Shown: in pieces, positions 1 to 12,286 of the stretch | How the letters are laid out: each line of letters starts with the position of its first letter | How positions within the stretch are numbered: the first letter of the stretch is position 1 | DNA from: Anaeramoeba flamelloides | Lineage: Eukaryota > Metamonada > Anaeramoebidae | Length of the DNA stretch: 64,000 bases | Reading direction: 5' to 3' | NCBI GenBank assembly: GCA_027625915.1 | Contig: JANTQA010000021.1 | Location: 558,001-622,000 of the forward strand | Program-made: the position numbers and the translations under genes | Notes under the pieces: model-generated | What the model was told of the DNA's origin: nothing | Database searches by the model: none | What the model saw: only the letters and a program-made list of their open reading frames with translations

Positions 1-455
1 AAATGTTAACACCTTTTTATAAATTACAATACTCACAAAACCAAAAATAAATAATTATCAATACAAATAAATCACAGGTGTGTTAAAAATTTTGGAGAGA
101 GCAAAACAAAAAAATACATTAGTAAATCTTTTTAAATTCTATTAGGAATATTGATCGATCAAAAGGTTAGATACTACCAACTAATTTTATTTGAGTTCTT
201 CTATTTGGAACAACTTTCAACTTTAACATAATATAAACCTTGTAGAAAAATTTTGATCCAACGAAGCCAATTACGTAATTCAAACAATGAAATGAAAACA
301 AAAACTAAAAGATGAAAAAATGATTTTCATATTTTTCAAAAATCAAAATTATCTCCAATTTCAATGAAATTTTATTGTTTTGATTTTTTGGAACGTTTTA
401 GCTGTGTGGAAAATTTTGAATTTTAGTTTAGATTAATAAATAAAAATATTGTGTA
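1..455 (+). repeat. Dispersed repeat R1, copy 1 (cut by window edge)
   Basis: Non-coding sequence that recurs at 42060-42620, 43390-43720, inverted at 43721-44130, and in reverse at 48795-49340. Shared landmarks in order are a block like AATGTTAAC..TTTATAAATTACAATA, then GGTGTGTTA, then TTTTGGAGAGAGCAAAAC, then a GATCGATCAAA/GGTTAGATAC block, and finally TAGCTGTGTGGAAAATTT. Other copies extend about 110 bp further left, so this one is truncated by the window start. No coding capacity or terminal repeats are recognised. Confidence 0.75.
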
Positions 456-3400
456 ATCATTTTATTTTTTAAATACAAACGAAACAAGCAAAAAATAATC
501 ATAAAAAAATTTGCCCCTAATTTTGAAATTTGTCTTATATATAATAATGGTTTTGATGATATTAAGCTTAATTCACGAGAAAGTTACAAGAATCACGATA
601 ATTCCTATCAAAAAGTGAGATTTTAGAAAATCTCGATATTCTATATTATCTCGATATAATCGAAAAAAGCGAAATTCTATAAAATCTCAATCATTATTAA
701 AAAATTTATAAATGCCAAAATATCAAGATTAAAAAGTAATCATGATAAAATAGTTGATGATTTTTGGGATAAAATGAGCAAAATTTATAAAATGAAAATT
801 TTTTTGATCAAATAATAGATTATGTGAATAAAAATTATTCTTTGAAAAAACAACAAAAAAGATAATTCATTCAATCAAGGATAAGATCAAAGATTTTTAT
901 TAGTATTTTCATTTGGTTTGGTTGAAAATCCTATCAATCCTTTTTGATCAACAAAAACAATAAGAACTAAAGATAAATAAATATTTTTACAGTCAAAACT
1001 TGCGTTTTCAATTATGTTGGATAAAAGAGCTTCTAAAACAACCAACCCTTCTCCCATTCTTTTGAGAATTTATTTCTGGGTTGAATACATTTTCAATATT
1101 CTATGAAAGCTAAAAGGGGTTTGATAACTTTACAAAAGCTTTCACAACACCCTTGCCAGATGATCACCAATTATTAAGATTTTTTATATGCTTTGTTGCC
1201 TTTTTCTTATTCTTCTTGGATTTTTGTATTGAACAGAAAACATAACCTAAGTTTAAAGGTGTTCTGTTTGATCGATCACCAAGAAGAAAGAAAATAACTC
1301 ATTATTCTTTATGGTTATTTAAAATTGTGAAGGTAACAACTCTATTTAAAAATAAACCTATCATTTTATATTCAAGTGTATTGCCGAAATGGATTATTAT
1401 TAGTATGATTATAAAATTTGTTTGAGATTTTATATTTTGTTAATATAAAAAATGAAAAGAAAAAAATTTTTTTTTCACAACAAACAAACTCTTTATGCTT
1501 ATATAGGTTTTCGGTCTTTTAAAACTTTCAAACACTCAAAGACAATTCAAAACAACCACAAACACTTTTTATCATTTTTAAAGGCGAAAAGTGCTGTAAA
1601 AGTCTCAAGGTTTTGTAAAAGTCAAGAGATTTTTTTAAGGAAATCTCAAAAAAAATAAATTTTCTTTTTTTCGCAATAATTATTTTATCGTGATAAAGTT
1701 GGACTAATCGTGATTTTTTTAATACTATCCCGATTTTACTGTTAATAAAACGACACTATAAACTAAATTTCATAATAAATGGCCCATGTTACATTTGAAT
1801 AATGAATTGATTTTATATCGTTTTGAAGTTTCCGCTCTCACAAAGAAAAGTTTGTAAATAAATCATTTTTTCTCTTTTTTATTTTTTCTACAATTTTTTG
1901 TTAAAATGGAAAATGAAAATGAAAAATTGGAAAGAAGTAACAGATGAATTAATGAAAAAATTGGTTTCAAATATCACAAAGAGATTACATTTCGATATTC
2001 AAATAAAAGGAGAATCGATAAATGGGTTTTACTACTTTTTTAAAATTTCTATTTATAATGTAATGTTTCTTTCAAAATAAATAGCCAAATTTTTTTTAAC
2101 TATTTTTGTTATTTTTTTTTTCTTTTATTTTTAGAGTAAAAATAAATATCTCTTGAGTATAGAACTGAATACTAAAATTGAAAATTTTATATTATAATAG
2201 ATAACTTCAATTATTACTAATATTTTTATTTCAAATTTGATTTTAAATGGGAAATTATTTTGAAATGAAGTTTATGTTATCATCAAAACCTCTAATAAAA
2301 ATGGGTACTTTGTGACTCATTCCTAGAGGCTGTGTTAAGGTTTTTTCAATTTGAAAGAATTGAATATAATCTGAGATGTTACTTTATACCTTTAAAAATA
2401 AAAAAAACCCTAAAGGTCGTGGAGTTTCCAATTATTATTCACATATTTTGTATTTTTATTGTATTATTGATAGTCTTTCTATCCAGTTTTTACAAATCCT
2501 GTAAATACAAGGTATTTATACTCTTATAACCCTCAATTTTTTTCTAGTATTTATCTTTTCCAGATTTTAAAAAATAGAGAAAAATTAAAAAATTTACACA
2601 ATTCTTTTAGATTCTTTTAAACTCTAAAAAACTTAACAACAATAGAAATTTAGTAATTTGGCTATATAAATATTATCATTATTATTTATAATAATAGTTT
2701 AATTATTTTTCTTCTTCTTCTTTATTAGATCAAATTTTCTATAATTACACCTTTCTCTCGATAATATAATAATAATAATAATAAAAACAAATAAAATCAT
2801 TTTGAAACAAATATATTACATAAATCTATTTTTCTTGAGTGATATTTAAACAATGTTCTATTTTCTTTTTTTTTTTTTCAATCTACATTAGATGGATTAA
2901 ATTAAAAAAATATTATTTTTAAATACATTTTAATAAATTCTTTCGAAATAACAATTAATTTAATTGAAATAATTATTCAAGAAAGTTTTTTTTTTAATAA
3001 TTTAAAAATAAAAATGGGTAAAGAAGAAGAAATTGTATCAAAAATTACAGAGAATGATAAATTAGATACTTTTGTGATCTTTTAATTGATCAATTTTTTC
3101 ATTATTTTGATTTCAATTTTAATCCAATCTTATAACTTTGGCTTTTCCTAAACTTTCTTGACTAAGATGGATTTTGAAGATTAACTAATTTTAAAGAGTT
3201 TCTTAACAATTAAAAATATAAAATACTTTATTCAACACTTAGGTAAAAAAATTTACAAAAGGAAAAGTGATGTAAAATATTTCAAACAATTGTTTGAATT
3301 AATCAATAAGATCCTTAAATAAATGTTTTTTTTTTATTTTTTCTTTAACATTTTTTTCATTTTTTTAGATTTCCCTTTTTTAATTAATATTCGAATCAAT

Positions 3401-3976
3401 TATACTAATATATATATTCCATTACTGATTTTTATTCGAGAATTAATGCGTTTGGTTAATAAAATGATTTTTGATAATTCAATTTCTAAAACAGTTTGGC
3501 TCTTAAAATTGATAAAAATCACTTTCTCCCTTAAATTACATCAAGATTAATTAAATTTCAAAAGTTTCTGAAAGTTAAAATCAATAATTGAACTTTCAAT
3601 TTTCAAAAAGTTCTTTGAACGTGTCCATATTTTTTTGAAAGTTGAAGGAAAATTTTCTACTCTTTATTTTTAGCAAATATTAAAATCGGGAATTACAAAC
3701 TTCAAAATTTAGGAAAAAAAAGTTGAAGTTTACGATACTTTTTTTGATCTTTGAAAAAAATTTCAAAAATCTTTTCCAAATAAGTAGTTTGAAAAAGAAA
3801 ATTCAACCCTAGAAATTTCTTGGAATCTTGGAAATAATTAAAATACTTTTATTATTTGTCATTTTTTATGATTTAAAAAATTAAATGTTTTTAGACCAAA
3901 TGTAACACACTTTTTTCTATTTTCCATTCTCAGTTATCGTATTAACTTCTCTTTTTGTATTCTTTTTGATTTTCAG
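456..3976. other. Intergenic stretch upstream of the ENTH gene, first exon(s) probably hidden here
   Basis: No conserved gene is recognised. Small open stretches at 1898-2080 and 3015-3086 (an ATG followed by Gly-Lys-Glu-Glu-Glu) look slightly protein-like. The former ends near a possible donor at 2024 whose phase would fit the exon at 3977, but the donor is weak and no homology supports it. The rest is AT-rich with (AAT)n around 2766 and many T runs. Confidence 0.4.
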
Positions 3977-6900
3977 ATATCATTATTCAAATCTTTTAGA
4001 AAAGGCTGAAAAAATAATCCGAAATGCGACCAAAAATAATTCAAAGGATCCTACACATCAACAATTAACAGCAATTGTTGATCTTGCTAACAATAAGTTT
4101 GAAATCTTTTTTTACTGACAAACTTGGATTTATTAACGTTCTTAATTGTTCTATTTTTTTCATCAACCAAACAATAAAAAAAATTTTTTGTTAGTCAAGA
4201 AAATACCATCGTTTTAAAAGTGCTGTGGGTAGGGCTTCGCAGAAAAAGAAAAAAATACCTTTCTGTTTATAAAGTATGACCTTTTTTTAAACAAAAAACC
4301 AAACAACAAAATAGCATTATTACCTTGCCTGATTTACGAATGTTTCTTTCTTTAATTTCTTAAAATAGAATCTTTTGGTTGTCGAATATTTGCTCATAAA
4401 TGGACAAGACACCTTAATTCCAAAATTTGAAGATTTTAAGCCACAAATCAAAAAACTTCGATCTTTCAAATCTGCAAGATGGAGAAAGGATAAAGGAGAG
4501 ATTGGTAAGTGTTTTTTTATTTTATTTTTTTTTTTTTTATTATGATCAATTCGATTATAAGATGACTTTAGCCACAACCGAATGAAAAATTTTCTGGCCT
4601 GGGCTTTGTCTGAATCCTAAATTCAAATAAGAATAAATACTTTTCTTTTTGTTTGGAAAATTAAAAAATCAAAAAAAAAACCACTCAGAGGAACGAGAAC
4701 ATTTCTTATTGGGAGAACACAATGTTCTTATTTTCCAAAAATGTTCGGTAAAAGGAAAATTTGATCACTTTTTTTGATTTGGAATTTTTTTCCATTTTTA
4801 AAATGATGACAAGGAAGTTTACAAAAATATCCCAAAAAAAAACTTGATATACTTAAAATAGAACTATTTTTAGCACCTACTGAAACACTTTTTTGTTGTA
4901 TTATTTTAAAAATGTTTTCTTCTGATTCCAAACAACAACTTTACAATAGAAAGATTTTTTTTTTGTTCTTTGGTTTGTAATTAAAAAAGATTTCCTTTTT
5001 ACAAACAAAATAAGTAAAATAAAAAAAAAATTTCCACTTTTTTAAAATGTATGTTAACAAGAAAAATTTTTTTTAATTTGTTAAACTCGTTTTAAAAATG
5101 GTAGTGTTTTTAAAACTTTAATCATGTTTTCGATTTTAAAAAAGTGAAAACTGTTTTTTTGAAAACTTTTTGTCAGAATTAAAACTTTTATAAAGTTTTC
5201 TGTTTTAATAAATTGAATTCTAACTCTTTTTTCAAGTTTTCTGTTTTATTCAAGTTATGGGATAAGCTTTAAATGTGGTGTAGAGATTGGAGGGTGAAGG
5301 AAAGCACTTTTTTTAAAAATAGTTTTCACTTAAGGGGGTAAGTAGCTTTTATAAATTTTGAGTGCCACAATTTATACAAAATCGAATCTATACAATTCAT
5401 TTCTTTAATTAAATTCTATAATATTTTGAGAAACACTGAGAGTTGGATATACACTAGTAATATATTGACAAACCAACTAAAAAATGGAAATCCAAAAAAA
5501 TGAAAACAGTGAGCTTGAAATAATAAATAAAAATCATTTGATTTCTTGATCTTATCTTTAAAATTGGATACAACAACTTCTTCTTTACTTGGCTTTATTT
5601 TTCATTCTGAATCGAAAAACATTTTATTGGAATTTTTCATTAACAAATTACTTCGTATTTCTAAAGAATTTTATAAAAATGAATTTAAAAATCCTATTTT
5701 GTAATATGATTCATCTAATTCTAGATTTGGTTTTAGAAAATAAGATAATTTTTGAATTCTTTTTCCAAAATAAAGATTTATTAAATGTATTTATTTGATT
5801 TTCCAATTATTTATTTCCGATTAAATTTCAGAACTATGAATAATCCAGATTTTGGTTGAATTTTTTTCTAAATTTCTCTTTTTTTTTTGGTTAAATCTTT
5901 TTGTAACTCTTTTTTTGATTTCGAGAATTCAATATTTTTTTCTTTAATTTTTGAAACAGATCCTTTGTTTTGGTGTCGTTTGCTAAAAATATCAGAAAAA
6001 AGAATTTTGAAAGCAAATTTGTAAAAAAAAGTTGTATAATTATAATAAATAGTAATGGGTTGAAAAACCTAAGGCCAAAAATTGTTTGGATTCATCCAAA
6101 TTAATAAGATAAAGAAAATAAATCTTCAAAAATATGTTTTGGTCAATTTTTTTTTTTTTCATTATTGATTTCAGCTAATTAATCTGGAAAGGTGATCTTT
6201 CGTGTTTGGTCTTCTAATAGAAAAAATGATTTATTTAAAATATACACCCTTTCTGGTCTATTTTTTGGTTTATTCTCTGACTAATTTCAAACATTCCCAT
6301 TAACACATTATTGGATCCAAAACCTTATTTAATAAAACCAAAAATTGAATCAAAAAAATTTTTCAAAAAATCGAAATAATAAAAGATTCAACTCTGATTT
6401 GCCATAACCTTTTCATAAAATAGAGCAGTGAATGATATTTTGGTTTTAAAGTTTCAATACACCTTGGCACTCAAAAAATCATTTTTATAGTAAAGTTTAA
6501 GTAATTAAAAATTTTTGAAATGGTAAAATTTACTGACTTCCTTAATTAAAACACTAACTTTAAAAAAGTTTAAATTCTGACAAAATCATCAAAAAAAAAG
6601 TTTTCACTTTTTTAAAATGGCCTAATGACAAAAAAATGTTTTCACGAAATCCAAACCAATAAGAAAATAAAAAAAATCAAAACAAAAACCTTTTTAATTC
6701 AAAAAAATAATTTTTATGGATTAATGTGATTTATCACGACTTTTATGATTTTATTGAGATAACCGTTGTGGAAAAAAAGTGAAAATGGAAAAAAAGTGAA
6801 ACACATTTTTTAATTGGGAACCTTACTAAAAATGAAAAGTAAAATCAATAAAAAGAAGAAACCAATTAACTTCAAATAATAATTCACTATATTATTTTCA

Positions 6901-8405
6901 ATCAACCCAACAAATACAATTTAAATCTACTTGATTTATCGAAATTGTTGGTGTGGTTTTGGAGATCTCAAAAACAGTCAATTTTTTGAACAAATTTTTT
7001 GAATTGAAAACCCAATATAAAATGAAAAGTAAGATCAATGAAAAAAAGAATAAATAAATAAAATAAAGACAAAATGAAGTATTAACCACAATAAAAGTTT
7101 TTTAACTCTATCTTTTAAGTCATGGATTATTCTTTGATTGATCTATGATTAAAAATTTGTCGAAAAAATTTACAATCTTTTGAAATTTCCCAAAACCACC
7201 TTTGAAGATTTTAATTAAAAACTAGATCCGATTTATATTTGTTAGTTTGTTGATAATAATTTAATACATTTGTTCTTTGAAGTCAATTTTTTTTTTCTTT
7301 AAATTAATTTTACTTTTTGTTTACGGTAATATTTTCAATTAAATGTTCTTTTGGACCTTTTTGGCCATGTTTCACTTTTTTTTCCAATAGTTCATACCAA
7401 TTTCTTATTACAGCCGTCTATTTATTACTAATATTATAACAATATATATTATCATCATGGACTCTATCTTATTTAAGAAATTTTGATTTTTCTGCCAAGA
7501 AAAACAATCATTTGAAAGAATAAACAAAAACATTCTTTTCATGGGATTTAAATAACTCCAAAGGGAGTCTAAAATTACAAAATCGGGAATTGGCATAATT
7601 TTTGTCATTATAAACTAATATCTTAACAGTAAAAGTAAATTCAAATTCCAGTAATTAAAATCTTACAATTTTAAATATTTCGAATAAAAAAGACTTGTAC
7701 ATTCTTATATATAATTATTGAATCCAAAAAAAAAGAGAGAGAAAGATTGCACATTTTAACTTGACAAAACTATTAATTTTTTCTTTTTTTTTTTGTTATT
7801 TTTTTTTATATAAAACCTAACATATTTTTAAGTATTTCTCGGAAAACAATTCGTATTTTGTTGAAAAAAAAAACCGTCCAGTTTTAAGAAATTCTTAACA
7901 AATGTTTAACTTCAAACCCTCTGAAAATTATCTATATCTATCTATATATATATATTATTATAATATGAAGAATAGTTATTAATTATTTCTACATAACTTT
8001 CTCCCAAAACCCTCACATATAAATATCTTATTTATCAATTGGTAATTTTTATAATAAACAATAGTGCGTAAGAAGTCCCAAGAAGTTTGGAAACTTATAA
8101 CGAATCATACACTTCTACTCGAAAAAAGAGAAGCTAGGGAGGAATATTTGTTGAATTCATTAGAAATTCAAACAACACATACAAATCGTTCCAAGCCAAA
8201 AAGCAAAAAGAAAGCCAAGAACAATAATAAAAAAAATAAAAAAAAATCTAAAAAGAAAATACCTAACAAAAAAAAACCAAAAAAGTGTATTGAAAAGAAA
8301 TCATTGATAATAAATAGCCAAATAAACAATAATGAAGAAGATGATATAGAAAATTATTTTAAAAAAAAGCCAAAAAGAAAAAAAAAGTTTTTTAAATTCT
8401 TTTAA
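3977..8405 (+). CDS. ENTH-domain (epsin-like) protein, 5' incomplete
   Basis: Exons 3977-4096, 4195-4273, 4369-4504 and 8065-8405 join in frame across introns of 98, 95 and 3560 bp, giving 224 residues plus the unseen N-terminus. The joined protein follows the ENTH fold: YSNLLEKAEKIIRNATKNNS matches epsin helix 1. KVLW then matches the MLWKRL position, YLSVYKNLLVVEYLL matches the HVYKALTLLEYL core, and VRKKSQEVWKLI followed by LEKREAREEYLL matches the VREKAKQLVALL..LREER end of the domain. ENTH domains bind phosphoinositides on endosomal or plasma membranes and recruit clathrin adaptors. After the domain (about residue 150) only a Lys-rich tail remains (KNNNKKNKKK type, ending KRKKKFFKFF). 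No UIM, NPF, DPW or clathrin-box motif is visible. The first exon is missing, and the exon at 3977 needs two nucleotides from upstream. Identity as ENTH rather than ANTH/VHS rests on the HVYK..EYL and VR.K blocks. Confidence 0.8.
4505..8064 (+). other. 3.56-kb intron of the ENTH gene
   Basis: The donor GTAAGT follows ATT-G at 4504 and the acceptor AATAG precedes TGCGTAAG at 8065, so the split codon becomes GTG (Val) of the ENTH VRKK motif. Phase 1. Apart from AT-rich DNA it holds an imperfect repeat seen at 5090-5230 and, in reverse, at 6535-6630 (core GTCAGAATT-AAACTTTT). I see no credible gene inside. Confidence 0.75.
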
Positions 8406-11400
8406 AATAAATGAAATTTAAATTAAAATTCATCATTTCTTTTTAGAATCCAACATGCAAATCTACTAAAAGATATATATATATATTACTTTTTTATTTT
8501 ATTTTATTATAATTCTTATTTTTTAATTAATCAATTGTATGATAATCGAAATTTTTATTTGAATTTTTTTTGTTTTTCCTTAAGTAAAATATCCTTTTTC
8601 TTCATTAATTTTTAAATTTTAATTCAACTTTGAAAAATAAATAAGTAATAACTGATCAATCTTTGGGGTTTGTATGACAACTAATTAAAATATGTTATAG
8701 ATGGTTTTACATACTTCCGAATTTTGTATATGAAAAATGCCCAAAAATTTATTATTCACTTTAAAAACTAATAAAAGAAAATTTTTTCAGTTAGATCAAT
8801 TTTTATATTTTCAATTTTTCTATGAAAAAGAAAATGATTAAATTCATTTTATTTCTTTATAAATTTTTTTTTTTACATTTTTGAACTGTTTTCATCACTA
8901 CTATCCAACAACAAGTATTTATTACCAGGAATATGAATATTAATGTATTTTTTTTCCTTTTTTTAAGATAATTCTTTTGGTTAAACATTTTTTTTTGATT
9001 TATTTAACAGATTGTAAAATATTTATATTATTTTTTAAGAAGAATAATTATAAATATCAGAGTGGTAAAGTAATTAACAAATTTTATTTAGAAATTGAAT
9101 TTTTGCTATAAGCTGAAATATAAATTTTAAAAATAATATTTTATTGAAAGATATTTGAGAATTAAGTAATTTTATCCCCAAATTTCAAAACAAATTTTTT
9201 ATTCCAAAAATTGATTTAAATTGTTTATTGATTTTTGTGAATAAGGCCAGATAATTTTTTTAAAAAAATATTCAAATTTGGAAAATCTTTTGTATTTTTT
9301 TTTTAATATTTTGGAAATAAGAAAACAACTTTTTTCAAATTTTAAAGGATAAAACTAATTAGCTTAATAGATCTCAAGTTGCATTGATAAATAGTTTTTA
9401 AACTTATATCAAAATTTCATTTATTAAATCACTTCTATCTCAATTAGTTTTCTTTTTTGATATCTGAATTGTATGATTAATACTGAAAAATAATAACAAA
9501 ATAAAAAATTTTTCGTACAAAATCTAGATTTTCCAACATAAAACAAAAAAGGTATTTCATCATTTTCAAGAATTAACTAAAATTTTAATAAAAATAATAG
9601 GTTTACTTTTTTGTTCATTTTAGATTTGAAATATGTCATTTTGGATTTCAAAAAAGATACTTAAATTTATAATATGATCAAATGATATTAAATCACCCAT
9701 TTCAGAATCCAAAATACATTTTCTAGAAAAATAATTTATTTTATATATAACATGATGACCTTTAATATTTTTTAAAAAAAATTAATATATGTCGTTATTT
9801 GTCCGAAGTTGAGATAATAAGCAATATATTTTTCTTGGGTGGGTGATATTTATATTACCCAGAAACAAAAAGATTCTGCTTGTTGTCGAAACAATAAGTC
9901 AAATTAAGTGAGTTATTATTTGTTTAAATAGTATGGATCTTCAAGGAAAAAAATAAATAACACAAAAAATAGAAAAAAATTTTTTGTAGTATTTCATACT
10001 TTTAGATCTTTAAAGCTAGACTTATTTTTATATTCTTTAAAACTGTTTTAAAATAAGAGAATCTCAACAAAAAAAGTAATTCAAACTAAATTTCAACCTT
10101 ATTAAAAAGTTATTTTCTTCTCATCTTTTAATCTCTCAAAAAAGCTAGCATTATCCAAGAACAACACCTTTTAAATTCTATTTTTTTTTAATATAAAAAC
10201 ATAATTGGTTAATTAAGATCAAGAGAAAATTTATATTTTTTCTATTCTCCATCTCTCTTCCCTTTTTGATATTTAGAGACTTTTTCCAAAAACTTAACTA
10301 GTTATTTCTCAAAAAAAAAAAAAACAAAAAAGATAAAAAAAGAGAAAAATTCAATAATACTTATATTCAGTAGAGTATTATTAAATAAAGATCTTTTTTC
10401 TAGAAATATCCAATATAAATATTACTAGAAAAAATGTTATTTTTTATCATTTTTTTTCGCTTAGGTTTCAAAAAATAATAACTGTTTTATATTTTGAAAG
10501 GTGGGAAATTATTTTCTCTTACAGAAGGTATGTTTTTTTTTTAATTTGGAAAATAAAGAGAAATTTTATTTCGATTAAAAAAAAAAGTCGTTATATTTTC
10601 CAAAATTTCAAAGAATTGAGTAGAATCACAGATTTTACTCTATTCTTTTCGAATTCTGGAGCAATTCCATACTTGGGAAAACTTTACTAATTTCAAAATT
10701 TTTGTTGAGAAATTTCAATATAGAACCATATTTTTCTTTATCATTAACCAATGATAGAATAAATAATATGTCTTATTTTGAATAATATCACAGATATTCT
10801 TCAAATGATATTTTATTATTAATGTTTATTAGGATTAATTCTTTAATCCAAATTTTCTGTTTTTTTTTTTTTGTGTAATGGACAATTTCATAAAAAAATT
10901 AATCTCTTGAAGATGTATTTTCTAATGAATTCTGTATATACATAACAGATTTAATCCCTTCATTTTAGGTAAGGTGGATACAATAGTTACTCGAAAAATT
11001 TAAAAATTATTTTGGTAAAAATGAGTTTTGATTGATTTGTATTTATAGTAAAGTATTTAAAACTTCAGATTTTTTTTCAAAGAATAAATAAATAAAAGTT
11101 CTTTATAAACTTTGAAAGAGTAAAAAAAATATTTTAATGATATTTTTGAAGGAAAAAAATTCATTTCACCAAGCCTAAATCGAAAGGATTAAATTTGTGA
11201 TTTAAGTTAGGAATACATTTGAGACATATATCAATAATATTATAAATCATTTTTATTTGAATCTAAAATCTATTTTCACTCAAAGTTCTCCCATCCAAAA
11301 ATGAAACATTCACCTTATTGTTAAGAATCAACCAAACTACAGTTCTTTCGAAATAAGAGAAATAAACTTCCCTTTCGAGTCAATAATCATCAAAGAAATA

Positions 11401-11753
11401 TCTAAACCTACTATAAATTCCAGTAAACAATATAATGTCAAAAGAAAAAAAATTTTCGGCCCCTTTCATTCGAAAATCTCAAAATTTCAAATTTTCTTCA
11501 AAAAATTAAAATTGTTTACAATACGGTTTTTAATGGTGAGTTCCTTTTTCAAGAAATTATATAACCTCACTTTTCTACTTGTTTATTTTTTAATTTTTTA
11601 ATTTTTTTTTTTTTCAAATTGAATTTTTTAAAAAAAAGAAAAAAAAAAAAAAAAAAATCAAATAGGAAAAAAAAGATACAGAAAAAAAAAATGAAAACAT
11701 TTAATTAAAAAAAAAAAATTAATGAAAATAGAAAAAATGTATCTGATAACAAA

Positions 11754-11936
11754 TTGATAATTTATTTTGAAAAGAATACAACAAAAATCATAGAATATTT
11801 AACATTTCTTCAATTAAACTATCATCTTTGTGTAACACGGAATTTTCGAAAAAACATCAATTTTCACTATCAAAAAATACTTTTTAGTAATAAAGAAACC
11901 TTAAATTTGATAGAAACATTTGTTTTGAAAAGATAA
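11754..11936 (+). CDS. Possible F-box-like small gene or exon (tentative)
   Basis: A 60-codon open frame with no ATG in a sensible place; the frame is open from about 11712. The segment IIEYLTFLQLNYHLCVTRNF followed by RKNI resembles the helical F-box pattern (I..YL....L...L.V.R.FR..I), which recruits Skp1 in SCF ubiquitin ligases. It is short, lies in AT-rich DNA, and has no visible partner exons, so it may be a fragment or chance. Confidence 0.25.
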   Translation: MIIYFEKNTTKIIEYLTFLQLNYHLCVTRNFRKNINFHYQKILFSNKETLNLIETFVLKR

Positions 11937-12204
11937 AGATCAAAATCTTGGTTTTAAATAGTTTCTTTTTATAAATTATTGGGATTCTGTTTAAATAATA
12001 ATAGAATTAATCGAATTTTGAAATGTAACCAATGAAAAAACAATTAACAAACAAATTAAAAAAAACAAATTATAAAAATATGAATTGTGTTTATTGTTGA
12101 TCTTTTTTTTTTTTTATAATTTTATTTTTTAGAAATAATAATTCTTAATCAGAAATTTTTGCTTTTGAAATATTAAAAGATAATTTTTTTTGGGAATATA
12201 AAAT

Positions 12205-12262
12205 CATATCTATATATATATATATATATATACATATATATAAATATGTATATATCTATAGA
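12205..12262. repeat. (AT)n microsatellite
   Basis: About 12 tandem TA units, then decaying ATATGTATA and GATAGATA sequence, just downstream of the Rpn11 stop codon. Confidence 0.9.
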
Positions 12263-12286
12263 TAGATAAACACATTAATAATTAAT

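Larger units (their letters stand above)
8406..12286. other. Convergent intergenic region between ENTH and RPN11
   Basis: About 3.9 kb of AT-rich DNA between two converging genes. It contains a degenerate palindrome at 10596-10672 related to those at 33.2 and 39 kb, poly-A runs at 11635-11660, a possible small F-box-like coding stretch at 11754-11936, and an (AT)n tract at 12206-12232. Nothing else is supported. Confidence 0.6.

Noticed and set aside
1452-1658. 68-codon Lys-rich frame
   Set aside because: Simple AT-driven composition, no splice context and no family resemblance.
3323-3550. Frame with RELMRLVNKMI as a possible epsin helix-0 exon
   Set aside because: No GT donor in the phase needed to join the ENTH exon at 3977; resemblance is short.
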